A stretch of 64,000 bases of DNA from Aptenodytes patagonicus (GCF_965638725.1 NC_134961.1:3410001-3474000), one strand, 5' to 3'. Positions 1 to 13,200 are shown, counted from the first letter of the stretch. Numbers and translations: made by a program. Notes: generated by a model not told the origin, from the letters alone.

Positions 1-63
1 CCAGCCATGATCCCCAGTGGTACCCCAATGACTCCACAGACTCGTCTCTCAGCAGCTTGTTTT
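1..63 (+). CDS. CRAMP1: CRAMP1 exon, truncated by the window edge
   Basis: The frame starting at base 3 reads SHDPQWYPNDSTDSSLSSLF and ends with one extra T before a consensus GTAAGT donor at 64-69. That T plus the CA opening the next exon makes a serine codon, so the phase agrees. The 5' end of the exon is outside the window. Confidence 0.8.
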
Positions 64-3000
64 GTAAGTGTCAGTATGCAGAGAACTGCAACAAAAAAGC
101 TCTTCCCTTTCAAAAAAAAAAAAAAAAAAAAGCACTGTTTATTACAAGTGAATCCTTTGGAAAATCATAAACCCAGTAGGACATTTGTCGAATTCTTCCC
201 TTACTTCTTGCTTTCATTTCAACAGTGCTGCCTTCAGACCGTTTTCCTTCTCTTTACAAGTCTGTTCCTGAAAAGATCCTATTGCTAGATTGGGGCCCTT
301 ACCTTGGGACAAATAATTCCTTGGCAGTTCTTTGTAGTCTGTTTGGAGCCTGACTCATCAGATAGGTTGAGACATTTTGGCTGCTCTGCCAAAATGAAAA
401 GATGCCCTTGGCTCTGCTGTTGGAAAAATAGACTCCGTTCTGTGCTTGGTGAGCATAATCCCAAAGACGTGAGATCACTGGGTTTGTTTGGGCTTTGGTT
501 GGTGGTTTTTTTTAATTAGTATTTAATGGGGCCAGTGTAATGAGTCTCTGTACTGTTAGCAGCGTGCTGATGGTGTTCACGCTGGTAAGACATAATTTTT
601 AAGCGATAAATAGATATCTGTCCTCCATTTTCAATTTCCTTGTCCTTCTCTTTATCCTCCCAATTGCAAACATTCAGTGCAGTGACTTACTGATGTGCCT
701 GTTCTTTATAGCAAGTTTCATCTCCCCTGAGAAGGGACGAAAAATGTTGCCAACTCCTGTTGGGACTGCCAGTGGCACCTCCTTACTGGGACCCAGCCTT
801 CTGGATGGAAACTCACGGGACTCTTTTGTGTCACGGTCTCTGGCAGATGTAGCAGAGGTATGTCATCAAATTACATCCAGCTGTCTGCTTCCTTTTTTAG
901 AGCAGTGTTATTGTATATTGTCCGTCATACCTTCCTGAGATACTTAAGGCAAAGATGCTTTGACATCTGCACTTTAGCTTAGTAAAACAGGGTTACAGTC
1001 TTAACAGAAAGATGTAAAATGACTTGAGGGTATACTGCACCAGAGCTGGTGCAGGAAGCTGTTGGGAGCACCTTCGACCCAGGTTCTTTTTGCTGGGGGA
1101 GGTCGTGTTTACCTTGTTGGACATATCTTTGTTTCGACAGAGTTGTAATCCTTCTGTTTTGTGTGTCCTGCTTTGTAGAGCAGGAATTGAAAATACCAAA
1201 GATGAGAGAAAGGTTAATACTGATGCAGCTACAGTACAGTCGGAGGACTGGTAGAAAAAATACATAGGTCCAGAAGGAAGAAGCAGGAAATGGCTAATAC
1301 TGAGTTACCTGAGAGAACGGCAGGTCCTTATGCTGCTGAGTTATTTTCTCTGTTGGTAGAATTATCCTTCTGTTTTGAAACCTTTTGGAGGGGTAGAGTG
1401 AAGACTAGCATTTACTAAGGCTTTGATACGCTTGAGGACAGAGCTCCCTTTCAGAGGGACAGAGACAGACTGGAGGAATGAGCTGCCAGGAAAATTACGG
1501 AATTCAGCAAGGACAAATGCAAAGTCCTGCCCGTGGGAAGGAATAACCCCGACAGCACTATAGGCTGGAGACTGACTGTTTAGGACGCAGCTCTGCTGAG
1601 AAGTACCTGGGCATCTTGACAGACGGCAAGCTGAACATGAGCCAGGATGTTCTGTGGCAGCTAAGACGACCAACAGTGTCGCGGGCTGTTTCAGCAGGAG
1701 AATACCTAGTAGGCTGAACAACGTGGCGATTATCCCACTCTACTCAACAGCTGTGAGACCACGTCTAGAATATTGTGACCAGTTTTGAGCACCCAATACA
1801 GGAAAGGCATAGATAAACTGGAGCAAGTTCAGCAGAGGGCCACCAAGATGATTAGGGGGCTGAAGCACCCGTCTGTGAGGAAAGGCTGATGGTACTGGGC
1901 TTGTTCAACCTGGAGGAGGCGTCGGGGCAGGAGGGACCTAACTGCCTGCCAGTACTTGCAGGGTGGTCATCACAAAGATGTAGCCAGGCCCTTCACAGAG
2001 TGGTGATGCATGGTGGGAGGAATCAGAGCAAAAGCTGAACTGAGAAAGGTTCTGACTACATATAAAGAAAAACTTTTTCACCCTGAGGACAGTCAGGCAG
2101 GGGAACAGGTTGCCTAGAGACGTTGTGCAGCGTCTGTCTTCAGAGCTTTTTACGACTAACATGGATAAAGCCCTGAGTAAGCTGGTCCGTCCTCCTAGGT
2201 GAACCTGCTTTGAGCAGGAGGTTGAACTAGAGACCTCTTCAGTTCCCTTCCAATCTTAATTGTCCTACAGTTTACAGTCGTTGACTCAGTGTAACATCAT
2301 GTACCTTGTAACTTTGTGGGGGCTTGCCCTGATGGAAGGAAAACGTCATTCCTCCGTTGCCCTTTGGATTTGAGTAAGGAGGTTCTGTACAGACCTTGTA
2401 ACCAGAAGCTGCAGCAAGCTCATGCTGTTTTAATGTGCCCTTGGCAGCTTCAGACTCCACACACAGCTCCACTTCCTGGCAGAAATAAGATTCTGCTTAC
2501 TAGGTGGTGAGAATCTGTCAAGGCGTGTGTTAATTAAAGGATTATATCATAATTTATTTGTGTGGATTTGAAGTGACGTTGCAGCCCTTGATCTTACAAA
2601 CTGCCTTCAGAAGAAAATGGGATGTGGCACCATTTTAGGCACGCCACATGAAATTCCACCTGAACACAAGAAAACTTTTTTAATGTGAGGGTGGTCAAAC
2701 ACTGAAACAAGTTGACCAGAGAGGTTGTGGAATCTCCATTCGTGGAGATAACTCAACACCTGGCTGGACAAGGTCCAGGGCAACCTGTCCTAGCTGACCC
2801 TACTTGAGCAGGCTGGTTGGACAAAAGGATCTCAAGGTGTCCCTTCCAACCTCAACAGTTCTGTGGTTCTGTGAAATTTCCACTGACATGTAGTTCTTCT
2901 CTTCTCTCTTCTCTTTTCTAGGTGGTGGATTCCCAGCTGGCTTGCATGATGAATGAGAACAGCATAGATTACATATCTCGTTTTAATGACCTTGCCCAGG

Positions 3001-3086
3001 AACTGTCAATACCTGAGCCAACCCGCAGGGAAATTCTGTTTGATGGAGGAGGAGGCGGTCCCCCAATTGGGGATCTCTCACAGTGA
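1..3086 (+). CDS. CRAMP1: CRAMP1, C-terminal three coding exons (partial gene)
   Basis: This is the 3' end of the gene for cramped chromatin regulator homolog 1, a large nuclear SANT-domain protein related to Drosophila cramped. Coding segments are 1-63, 712-857 and 2922-3086, joined in phases 1 and 0 with a TGA at 3084-3086, giving about 123 visible residues. The assignment rests on recognising the C-terminal stretch around VVDSQLACMMNENS and IDYISRFNDLAQELS, the SPEKGRKMLPTPVGT block and the final glycine-rich tail ending in DLSQ. The SANT domain lies upstream, outside the window. CRAMP1 is followed by JPT2 and MAPK8IP3 in human 16p13.3, and the same order is seen here. Identity comes from remembered family sequence rather than a search. 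Confidence 0.9.
712..857 (+). CDS. CRAMP1: CRAMP1 penultimate coding exon
   Basis: A TTCTTTATAG acceptor precedes CA-AGT-TTC, and the exon ends at GAG before GTATGT. It encodes a serine- and glycine-rich segment with SPEKGRKMLPTPVGT and SRSLADVAE. It is 146 bp long and ends in phase 0. Confidence 0.88.
1400..2272 (+). mobile_element. CR1 LINE fragment(s), sense orientation
   Basis: The stretch carries the typical 3' part of the avian CR1 reverse transcriptase ORF, with phrases such as AAGGACAAATGCAAAGTCCTG, CTGAACATGAGCCAG and GCAGCTCTGCTGAGAAG, followed by the CR1 3' UTR. Frameshifts and stops are frequent, so this is an old dead copy. It may be two fragments meeting near 1850. It lies in the last CRAMP1 intron in the same orientation as the gene. 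Confidence 0.85.
2630..2876 (+). mobile_element. CR1 LINE 3'-end fragment, sense
   Basis: It runs from CACATGAAATTCCACCTGAA through AGAGAGGTTGTGGAATCTCC to CCTTCCAACCTCAACAGTTC and ends in the short tail GTTCTGTGGTTCTGTGA. That tail is a CR1 hallmark. The copy ends only about 45 bp before the last CRAMP1 exon. Confidence 0.85.
2922..3086 (+). CDS. CRAMP1: CRAMP1 last coding exon
   Basis: A long pyrimidine tract and CTAG acceptor precede GTG-GTG-GAT. The exon encodes VVDSQLACMMNENS, then IDYISRFNDLAQELS, a five-glycine run and DLSQ before TGA. It is 54 sense codons plus stop. Confidence 0.92.
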   Translation: MVDSQLACMMNENSIDYISRFNDLAQELSIPEPTRREILFDGGGGGPPIGDLSQ

Positions 3087-4593
3087 GTGTATGAGACCAG
3101 CAGGCTGGTGTAGACTGTTCAGCTAAAGTTGGAGCTTGCAGCGCTGGATCATGGCAAGGGCAGGTTGCAGAGAAGCAGCTGAGGCTCAGTTGTCCCTGTC
3201 TTGTGCCCTTCTTTCTAAAAGATAAGCATTGTCTTCAAAGGTCTGAAGAAGTACTTGCAAGTCCTGGAATGTGCAATATACTTGGAACAACGAAACATGG
3301 CGTAGTATTACAGGAAATGGTGTGTCCCCTGCATCAGCGATGTAAGATGGCAGGTTTATGGGACAGTCCTGGACTTGTACTTTGGAATGGCCTAAGCAAG
3401 AAGCTCAAGCAGGGAAGGGTATTGCCAGAAGCTCCCCTACGCGAATTATTTTTTGCGTAGTAATCAAAATGCCGTGATTTGGGATCCACATTGAAGTTTT
3501 GGAGGATGAAGGGTGGGGGTGGGTATGGGAACCATTTTGCATCTTGACATGTCCTAGTTGGCACTCTTTTTATCAATCAGTCAAACTGAAGTTTCTTGCA
3601 CTCTCTTCAAAGGCGCTGCAACTCTACGATGCTTCGTTTTTATAGACCATTCTGTTTCTTTGGCTATGTTTTGTTGTTTGACCATTCCAGCAGGGGCACG
3701 TACCTGTTTTCTTGTTTTGTAGGGGAGCTCTGATTCACCCTACTCCCAGTATTGCATGGATCCTTGGGGAGTTTCCTCTATTTTTAAACCCCATCACGTG
3801 TCACAGTCATCATCATCCTGACTGCACTCATATTCTCCACCTTTGAGATTCTTCATCGCATTGCACAGTTCATCCCATGAGTGGGAGAGTGCTTTGTTTG
3901 CTTTCCCTGAAGAACGGTTGCTTTTTAAGTCAGGAGACACTGCAAAAGAGCTTACTGGAGTCATTATGAAAGCTTTGTCATAATTAGTCTTGGCTTTGCT
4001 GGAAACCTGTATATATTGCCATCTTTCTTCACAAAAACTGAGGATTTACCTGGGAGAGGAAATAGGAAAGAATATTGTCATGTATAGAAACAAATAATAT
4101 GTGAATGCTAAAGTTGTTAAGATCTGTTTTGTGTCATGAAGAGGAGAGGTGTCAAGCCCTAGCTTAAGCCCTTAGTCCTTCCTTATTTCCTCCTTGTTCT
4201 GTGAATTCCAGGTGCTCTGTAGTACCTCAGGGCATCATTTTTCATTATAGTCACTCCCAGGCACTAGTGGATCTGGTACTCCATCTACTAAATCCCTATG
4301 CATTTAATGTTAGTGTTCCAATATTTGAAAGACCCAGATCCTGATACCAGCGGGTTCAAAGGAATAGAAAGTTACTTTCTCTACAGCTGGTTGTCCGTCG
4401 ATTCTACCTTTATAACTCAGGAGACTTTTCCTATTTCCTTTCCTGCTGGTCACGAGGGAGAATACCTTTATTGTGCCCCTTTTTTTTAAGCACTTGTCTG
4501 CTTCTCCAGTAAGAGGATGTCCCTTGGCCGTTTTAAGTAGCTCTGAACTTATCCAAGGGACTAGTCCTATATAAACCTCAACTTTATATTATT

Positions 4594-4603
4594 AATAAAT
4601 AAA
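4594..4603 (+). promoter_or_regulatory. candidate polyadenylation signal (two overlapping AATAAA)
   Basis: The sequence AATAAATAAA contains two overlapping canonical hexamers about 1.5 kb after the CRAMP1 stop codon. It is a candidate 3' end for CRAMP1. Other signals downstream are equally possible. Confidence 0.35.
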
Positions 4604-6329
4604 CAAAACTTCTCCATCTCTTAGGCTATTATCAGGGGTTCATTTTCCCAACTTGCACTATACTTGGTGGATGTAGTTCTACCTGCCTTTAGCTACTTTT
4701 ACAAGGCATTTGACTGGGAGTTTCTTCTTGTAACCTTGCTCACGATGCACTGATTGGATTTGCTGTTTTCCCAGTCACTTTACCCTGCTTTCTGCAGATT
4801 TTTTTTTTAACCGCTATGTAGTTTGCCTTATGCTTTCTGTCATTAAGAGGAAAATGTAACACGTTTTCTGATGCACCTTTTGTGTGGCCCAGAGCAACCT
4901 TCCTGATTTCACTCAAAAAGTAGTGAGATTTGGATGACATTCCAAGACCCCACGTATCAGGTTGCTACATTCTCCTCCGACGTAGGAACCATACGGATGT
5001 GTAAAAACAGCGTTAGTACAATTAGATGTTCCCAACAGGGAGGCAAACCTGTATTACTAGCAAGAAAACAATCATGACTAGAAGAATGGAGAATTTAATA
5101 CCTGTGGGCTAACTTTGTATTCTGACTGCACGTCATGTGGGATATTAAGTCCTTCTGTCATTATTCCTCTTTCATTATTCTTACAGAGCCTTGTTTGACA
5201 ATTCTGATGCAATTATCAGGAAATCATGTAAACCTAGAATACAAAAAGTTGAAGGCTGTCAGAAACATGAAGCTGAGGAGTGTATCGTTCTCAGCATTCA
5301 TCCTTGGTATGGAGAGGATACCCATTAATCTCAAGAGTCATTCCCTCTAAAACTTTTAAGTTTCACTTAGAGTTGAGCTGTATTTTGGTTCGGCCTTTCC
5401 CAGCTTGTTTCCTCTTGGTTTTGGCTTCTTAACGTTAGTAATGCTGATTATCCTATATGCTGTACCTCCAAAAATCCTTCGGACTTGCAGGACAAAAGTA
5501 GAGGGCTCCTACTGTACCTGTGGATTATGGGACATGCAGGAGGAGATGTTGATACATTCTAATCAAGTACTGTATTAAAAAAAAAAATCTGAACTCTCAT
5601 TCTTAAACTTCTGAATATTGAAAGACCAGCCTGATGGTCTACAGTGTATTTACGTAGCTTGACAAGCATTTCCTCTGTATCGATGCTGGTAGCGGAGTGG
5701 ATGTGACGCTGGTTTTGACTCTTGGGTTGCCTAGAATAAGTGCCAGTGTTGCTGCGCCTATATGGCAGAGCACTTCATCGATGAAGATCTGTGAAGACTT
5801 TCTGCCGCCTGATACGGGGAGCTGTCAAGCTGCCCTTTCTCAGCCCATTCAGTTGCCATAGGGGAATAACAGAATTGCAGAATGAAGTCAGCACAGTGGC
5901 TATTTTTAACGATGCCATGAGATCAGAAAACGTTAATATCCTGAACCTTTGCAAGTAGACTTGGACTGCCAAGTCATAACAAAAGTGGAAATGACAGAGG
6001 TCAGTTCAGCACTCAGAATTTTGTGGTTAGAAATGTGTTTGGCATCAGCCTCTTAAAAGTTGTTATTATGAAACAGAATTTGGTTTCAGAAATGTAATGC
6101 TTTGCAAACTGCAGTTTAATAATAAAGCCCTTTCAGGACAAGTAAGTCTTATCAGGGAAAAACGTGAAAATAACGTAGGTCATTGTGGTAATTTTGAATC
6201 GATGCAGAATTTGTTATCCTTATTATGTGAAAGGTCACTTAAACACGCCTCTGATTCCACCAGTTCTAGATTTCAGGTGGATGTGCTTTACAATACTAAT
6301 CATCATCAGTTTGTGCCTAAGACTGCTAA

Positions 6330-6462
6330 GTGAAAAATCGGGGTGGGGTGGGTGGGTGTAGGAGGTGTGTGGGGGTATGTATATACACACACACTATATA
6401 TATATATGTACACACACACGTATATATGTATGCTTGTGTGTGTGTGTATATATATTTTTTGT
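6330..6462. repeat. compound GGGTG / (TA)n / (CA)n / (TG)n microsatellite
   Basis: A G-rich GGGTGGGTGG block is followed by interleaved TATATA, CACACA and TGTGTG runs. Short open frames across it are repeat artefacts. Confidence 0.9.
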
Positions 6463-8164
6463 AGAACACAAAACTCTTTCAATTTTAATTATTTCAGCTT
6501 CCCCAACAGAAGTAACAAAATCCGTATGTGTAACAATGTCAGCCTATCCTAAGCAAACATTCCAGCAAGTTATACTGAAATGCACGCAGGATTGTTTTTG
6601 AGGTAAACAGGACTTCGTTAGCTTAATAGCTTCTTGGGGCACTGTAAGGTGGTTGGAGAGGACAAATGGACACTAACAACCTCCAGTTCTAGTATTAATT
6701 GCTCTAGGCTTTCCCCGTGTTGGATTAGTGACTATATATAATAAGGAAGTTCTGAGTAGCTCAGCAAGGTGAATGGCAGAAAATTCAGTCTTTGTTGCCA
6801 TCATAGTCTGGGTGAAAAGCAGTACTGCATCCTAAGAGTTCGATCTACCCATGTGTGCGCTAACTGGGTTTTCTGCTGGGTGTTGCATCCTGATTACCCA
6901 CACAATTCATTTATCCTTTATCACTAAATCTACTAAGCATAGGAATACTAATTGGTTTTAATATGGCATTGTTAAGCCTTTTCTTGACACCCCTCTTTGT
7001 ATTTCTAAATGGAATTAAATGGCTTGGATCAAATCTAATCTATAAAGACATCTCATTTACTGACTCCGCAGATCCCAGAGTGGAAATTACGTTGCATTTT
7101 GGTTTTTACACTCAGACTTTGGATGCATTTATAAGGAAAGTACTGCACTTTTTTTTAACCTTTTCAAACCTTTGAATCTCTTAATTTCACAGCAAGTTGT
7201 AAATGTTAACTAAGTGAAACCTTGGCAAGCACTACGGCAATAAGTTATCATTAATTACTGAAACATGGTAACTGCTTTAGAGCTTATGGTTCTGGCAGCA
7301 AAATTTAATGCTGTTTCTTTTAATAATAGTTAAGCCATATCATCTAAGGTTTCTGGCTTGTTTGAGATGTGAATTTGTTTTATAGATTATAAATATACCT
7401 ATATAGTGTATGTATAAAGCAGAATGCCTGTCCTTACTGATTATTTTTTGTACCATATTGTAAATTATATTATTTATTCTTTACCAATTTTGGAAAAAGG
7501 TGTTTTGGTTATTTAATATAATATACAAAAGCTGTTAAACTTCCTCTGTTTAAATTTCCAATTCAACTTGTAAAGCTGTTTTTATTCTTGTGCATAAATA
7601 CATACTAATACTTGGTCTAACTTATGTCCAGTGTGTTACTTGCCATTCACGCCCTATCAGATTTTTCCATTAACCTTTATTTACATAACAGTGGCCCCTG
7701 GGGGGGTGTCTAAAAATTTGTCCGTAAGGCCAAGCCTTCCGAGGTGAAATTCTAGTTTCAGTGAAATCAGTGGCATAACTTCCACTGACATCTCCCATCC
7801 CAGAATTTTCATGGTTTTCACCACAGTGAGAGGTTTTGGTTGGGTTTGGTTTTGCTTTGCAGCTTCCATTCCCAGTAGCGTCCGCTAATTGTGCGCGTCA
7901 GAAATGGGTCAAACCAGAGGGCTGTCTGTCCTGAACGTCCTCTCTTTGTCCATGGTCACCTGTAACAAGGGGAAGAAAGGAAAAAACCAACCAACCAACC
8001 AACAAAAAAAACTACCAAGCAAAAGGGTACAATAAAAAGGGTATCGTATATCTTGGTTTGGGTTTTTTTTCCCCCTAGGTTGTTTTTTTTCCTTCACAGC
8101 TTCAGATAAGCAGGAACTTAGATGTAGAGGTGGTATTCAGGCCATCACGTTTTATATAGCCACT

Positions 8165-8375
8165 ACCAGAAAAACTTTTTCACCTTGAGGACAGTCAGGC
8201 AGGGGAACAGGTTGCCCAGAGAGGTTGTGCAGTGTCTCTCTTCAGAGCTTTCCAAGACAAAACTGAATAAAGCCCAGAGGATGCTGGTCTGATCTAGCTC
8301 ACCCTGCTTTGAGCAGGAGGTTAGACTCTAGTCCTGAGGTTCCTTTCAAGCTGAATTATCCTGTGATCTTTGTCA
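8165..8375 (+). mobile_element. CR1 LINE 3'-end fragment, sense
   Basis: It begins at AAAAACTTTTTCACCTTGAGG, passes through AGGGGAACAGGTTGCCCAGA and ends near GAATTATCCTGTGATC. It closely resembles the 2050-2270 part of the first CR1 in the window, which suggests the same subfamily. Confidence 0.82.
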
Positions 8376-9325
8376 TGAACTAGTTCCTTTTGGTACACAT
8401 TTAGGATTTTGGTCTCTGCAATATGCAATGGCAGCTTTAGTTTAATTACGCGTTGAGAAAGTGCAAGAGTGTTCTTAAAACTAGATGAAAAGAAATGAGG
8501 AACGTTTTAAAAAGCTCAACACAAACCCGCGTAGTAATATTCTTTGATGCTTCCTTTCCATCCAAAGAGTGAGGACTTATCTCTACCACTTGTGTACTGA
8601 GAAAACTGGACTGCGTGACCAAGTTTGAGCTCTTTCCGTGCAGCTTCTCACCTCTACCATGCTGTGACAAAGGCTCACAGCTAAGAGAGACCTTCACTTC
8701 GTTCCCACCTTATGTCAAAGCTGGTACTGAATCCTACCACTTTCTTTTCTCACAGACTATCTAATTTTGCCCTTAATGACCAAAACTTAACACTGTCAAA
8801 ACAGAAGGAATGAGTCGGAAGTAACAAATGATTAGTAAAGTAAGAAATGGAGCAAAGCAAGATGTTGCAGTTAGAGTGCACATTTTTGGTGTGGTGGTGT
8901 TTTGTTTGAGGTTTTTTTTAATCCTTCAAGACAAAAGCAGCAGTACGGCTGCTTCCAAATTTACTTCTTGGCATATGGAAAGCTGTGGAGCCATTAAGTA
9001 AAATCTCCAGCTGAAAAAGTTAACTTGTAATGTTACTATCAACCAAAAACGTTTGGCTAAAACGGCCATGCAACTGTTGGCTCCTCGAGTGTAACTGTAC
9101 CAGCTCCTGGGAGCACAGGTTCTCCAGGAAACCAGTGGCTTTCGCGTGGCAGTTGCCCAGCGCTGCTTCAGCCGTGAGCGATTTACGGACACCGTTTCCC
9201 GGGACAGGGACCGAGGTGAATTCTAGCAGGTGGATTGTTTACTGTCAGGTTGCACGCTGGGGTCGATAGCTGTGTATGCACGTTGCCTCCCCACCAGCTG
9301 CGCTTCGTGAGACTGAGGTGTGACC

Positions 9326-9346
9326 CTCTCCTCTCCTCTCCTCTCC
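9326..9346. repeat. (CTCTC)n pentanucleotide microsatellite
   Basis: Four tandem CTCTC units occur just upstream of the JPT2 CpG island. Confidence 0.8.
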
Positions 9347-9911
9347 GACAAAGCTGGGTGAAGCGTCAGAGGTTCCCAACAGACGCGGTGCTGAAGTCAC
9401 CAGGTTATAAAGTCGCCTCTGCGGTTACTCCTTATGGTGGTTTTCCTCCTGCGTTTCGCTTTACCTTGACGTTTTTGGGTGAAATGCCCGTATGAGGCCC
9501 CCGGGGCCGGGCAGCACGACTGAAGCGCGGACCGGAGCCGACCCCTCTCGGGGCCGTGGCAGCCGCTTGCCACAGGGCGCCCCCCCTCAGCGGACAAAAG
9601 CCGGCCTTTTTCGCCCGGGAGGCAGGGCCGGCTGGGCTCGTCCGTGGGGAAGGGACTACACGCTCCGGAGCCCGCCCTCGGGAGCGGGCGGCTGCGGCCG
9701 GGGCTGCGGAGGGGCGGCTGCCGGGCCGGGCCGCGCCCCCTCAGCGGGCAGACGACCAGGCCAGCTGCGGACGCCGCACCCCTCTGCCGGCCGCTTACCG
9801 TCGCGGTGCCGCTGCCCTACCGGGCCCTTTAAATGCCCTCCCCCCGCTCGTCCCGCTCCGCCTCTCAGCCAGTGTGGTTCTGCCGTTCCCTCTGACGGAC
9901 GCGCGGTCTTA

Positions 9912-9916
9912 CCAAT
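9912..9916 (+). promoter_or_regulatory. CCAAT box (NF-Y type site)
   Basis: ACCAATGGGAGG is a good match to the NF-Y consensus and is followed by a CRE-like TGACGACG at about 9936. Its position fits a proximal promoter element of JPT2. Binding is inferred. Confidence 0.45.
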
Positions 9917-10157
9917 GGGAGGCGGCCCGGATGAATGACGACGCGGGCCCTTTTCAAGCTTCCCTCCCTCTGCGAGGCTCACCGGACAGGCGGGATGTCG
10001 ACCGGGCGGGCTGCGCTCGATAGGCTGCTCGACGTGATGGGCAGTTGGGTCAACCAACGGTGGGGCAGGGCGGGCCCGCCGGCGCTACCTGCGGTCCAGG
10101 CAGCCGAGGAGGAGCGCCGCGCGCGAGGCTGTGGAGTGGAGCCCGTCGTCCGCCACC

Positions 10158-10201
10158 ATGTTCCAGGGCCCCGAGGCCGACTCGGCCAAGCCCAGCTCCA
10201 G
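10158..10201 (+). CDS. JPT2: JPT2 coding exon 1
   Basis: It encodes [14 protein letters not shown] plus two bases of an arginine codon. The donor CAG/GTGGCG is weaker than consensus at its last positions. The exon sits in the CpG island. Confidence 0.9.
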
Positions 10202-13200
10202 GTGGCGCAGCGGGGGTGGATTGGCGGTGCGGGGGTGAAGGGGGGAACGGGAAGAGCCGTGCGGCGGCGCAGAGCCCGCGGCGGGGCTTTGTTCGGGGTG
10301 AGGGAGAGGCGGGAGAGGCGCAGGCTGAGGCTGAGGCTGCGGCTGCGGCGCGGCGCTGAGGGCGGGTGCTCCGGCTGCGGCGCGGCGCTGAGGGGCGGGA
10401 GGCAGATGGGGGGGCTCTGGCTGAGGGGAGCGGGTCCGTGCTGGGGGGGCCTTTTCGGCCGCGGTGGGCGGGAACGCCGCCCCCCATCCCTCCGGTAGCT
10501 GCTGGGGCAGGAGGCCGGCGCAGGGCGGCGGCGCTCGCCGCCTGCCCGGTGACCCTGCCGTGCCTCAGCTTACCTCTCCCGCGCCCCGGGGGCGGGGGGG
10601 GGTGGCGCCGCCGGCGGAGCGGGCGGTGTGGGGAGCGGCGCCGCGCCGCGCTCCCGGCGGTGCGTGCCGCCTTGGGCTCGGGGCCACGCCTGGGACACGC
10701 GGAGAGAGAGCGGGCAGGGCCGGTCCCCGTGGGGCTGCAGCGCTCGGCGCCCGGCCCCGGCCCGCCGAGAGGGGGGTTGAGCTCCTGCTGGGGGTTACCG
10801 AGGTGGAGAGGGCGTCTGGATCCCGAGGGGATTCCCGTGCGGGAGGAGAGGCCTGGCGCTGTGGAGGCCCTCCTTCCCCCGTGTTTGTACCCCCTCAGGG
10901 AGGGAGGAGGAGGACGTGGTTACGCTCTGTGAAGCGTTGAGAGGATCCGACACAAACGCCTGCATAAGCATAAGCAGATGTTACCTTGTTTTCGCCCTAT
11001 GAAGTTGAACTATATTGTTATACTTGGACGAGGGCGTATATCGTAATAACTTGGAGCTGGAGTGATTAATCCATCTGTGAGGTAATTATGTGCTCGGAGG
11101 GGAAGGAAGGAAGTGTTTTGAAACTGCGTAAGGGTGCTCTAAGTTTGCCTTTTATTCCAGTCGCTTTAAGCTATGACCTGGTTGTAAAAGACTCCTGAGG
11201 ATGCTCTGCCCTTAGTATAGTCTCCGAGAAGCTTCTCTTCTCATCGTAATTTTGGACCGTGTTTAACTTATAAATTTGGTTTCTGGATGGAGTCTGGAAT
11301 GCAGATCATCATAACTTTAGTTAACAGCAAGCAAAGGTGGTCGTGTTACAGCTTGTTCTCTGGCATTGTGGCAGAGTGTTTTCATCGTGCCTGAGAACAA
11401 TCTATAGCAACGCAGACAACTATATAAACGGACTGGCACAGCAAGCATGCTTACTGCAGCACTGCAATACATTACGTTATTGGATTTTATAGTGGTCTCC
11501 GAGATGGTGACTATTGACGTACGGCCTGTGCTGTCAAAAGCAAAAAGTACTTGGTTTAAGGGCACTTTTTCCAGAGCTTATTCTATTAATTCCCTAAAAT
11601 TAATATTTGATGATAACTTTATTTGATGGTAACTTTATTTGATGATAATGCAAATCCTTTTGCAGTTCTTGATGTGTAGAAGTTTCTCTAATGAAAACTG
11701 AGCCTAATTCAAAATCCTTGCAGCAACCACCAACAGCTGTGGAAGTGGGAAAAAATAACTCTTCCTAATGTGAAAATCTTTGCGAGGAAATTATAAACAA
11801 ATGCGTTGCATTTCATAATACAGGGGTGTTACTGTTAGAAATAAATTATGTGAAAAATATCTTAAAGGAAAGCTTCCACTGAAATCATTGTCCAGTGAGA
11901 CGTGTCTCTAGTGATCCAGTTAATGTGTACAGTGATACAGCTAACAACTAGTTTTATTTTATTAAACTTTGTATTTTTAAGGAAGTTTTGCATTTCCAAA
12001 ATAAAACAAGGAATTGCGTGTCTAAGAGTTGCTGTTGCTCTGAAAGCAAAGCAGGACAGAGTTGTATCATTCTACTGTTGGTGCACGCTATAAAGCTCTT
12101 ATGTATCCTCAATTCAGCTCGTATACGAGCAGTTTCACAACTACTGTATAGAGCTGAAAATGTTAACTGTAGCCATCTTGGAAATGTAATACACGTGTTC
12201 CCCTCTGCCCCATCAGTTTTATGGCAGAGTACTGCAGAGCTTTCAGATCAAGAGCATAACTGACTTAGCAAAGCTTGCTGTTTGTTTATAAGGTGAGTGA
12301 GCTATTTAATGAGCCATGAGTTTGTATTGATCCATCAGCAGGAGTGCCCCCAGGAACTTTCTGGTCTTTGCTTGAGAGCCTGGTGTTCCAAACCTTAACA
12401 CCTGCTTTCTGCTAGTTACCTTAGTGATGGTCTCTGACATATAATGCAACTCTCCTATTTTACCTGCTTTATTAGAAGTGTCTGAAAACTAGTAGGACTT
12501 CAGTGTTTAACTTTCAGGGAGAATTAAAAAAAATATATATTTAATTTATATAGCCAGTGTCTTGAAGTAATGGATAAGCCTTGGCGCACCTCTTCCGTAG
12601 GTCAGCTGAAAGGTTTAATGAGGAAAAGGCATTCAAATTCAAGTGTGTTAGAATGTAGGAAAAAAAGATGACAAGAACTAATTAAAATTCTTCAAGCCTG
12701 CCAGAAGAGAACAAAGCAATTAGTAGAGGCTTTTAAACTTACAGGGTAGGGTTCTTAATTTAGCTGTTCTAGATGAATTGACAGACTTCTAGTCTACTGG
12801 AGGGAAGTGGGAGAAGAGACAGATTTAGATTGCATAGAAAACAAAGGGTTTTTTTCATTACTGTTTAACAGAATAAAACAACGCCTCCCCCCCCCGCCCC
12901 CTGCCAAAGGAAGAAAGAAGATCTAACTTATCTGGCTGCAAGACACAAAAATATCTCTATGTAAACTGGCATAGTACCAATATAAACTAAAATTACTATA
13001 AAGTATAAACTAAAATTAATATAAAGTGTATGTTGAATTTCCTTGTACTCTGTTGAAGCAGCTCACGCTGGCTTATCAAGTTTAGCATGCTGTTTTCCTT
13101 TGGTAGGATTCACAGGCCAAATCTTACCTTCTTATTTGGTATGGGAGACCTGCGCATCTCACTCTGATCTAGAACTGAGTGTCATGGGAGTACAAGGAGG

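Larger units (their letters stand above)
3087..9480 (+). other. CRAMP1 3' UTR and CRAMP1-JPT2 intergenic sequence
   Basis: No coding exon is visible here. The AT-rich sequence probably contains a long CRAMP1 3' UTR, with possible AATAAA signals near 4594 and at 6121-6126. A microsatellite lies near 6340 and a CR1 fragment near 8165. Where the transcript ends cannot be decided from sequence. Confidence 0.5.
9480..10890 (+). promoter_or_regulatory. JPT2: CpG-island promoter of JPT2
   Basis: GC content and CpG density rise sharply near 9480 and fall again near 10900, spanning the first coding exon at 10158. There is no TATA box near the start codon, which fits a broad CpG-island promoter. A CCAAT box lies about 245 bp before the ATG. 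The exact start site cannot be seen, and long open frames on both strands here are GC artefacts. Confidence 0.8.

Noticed and set aside
6343-6601. Open frames rich in YTHT and VCVCV
   Set aside because: They are translations of a dinucleotide microsatellite.
9492-10940. Several long open frames on both strands around the JPT2 start
   Set aside because: All are low-complexity proline, glycine and arginine readings of the CpG island. Only the 10158 start joins to recognisable JPT2 exons.
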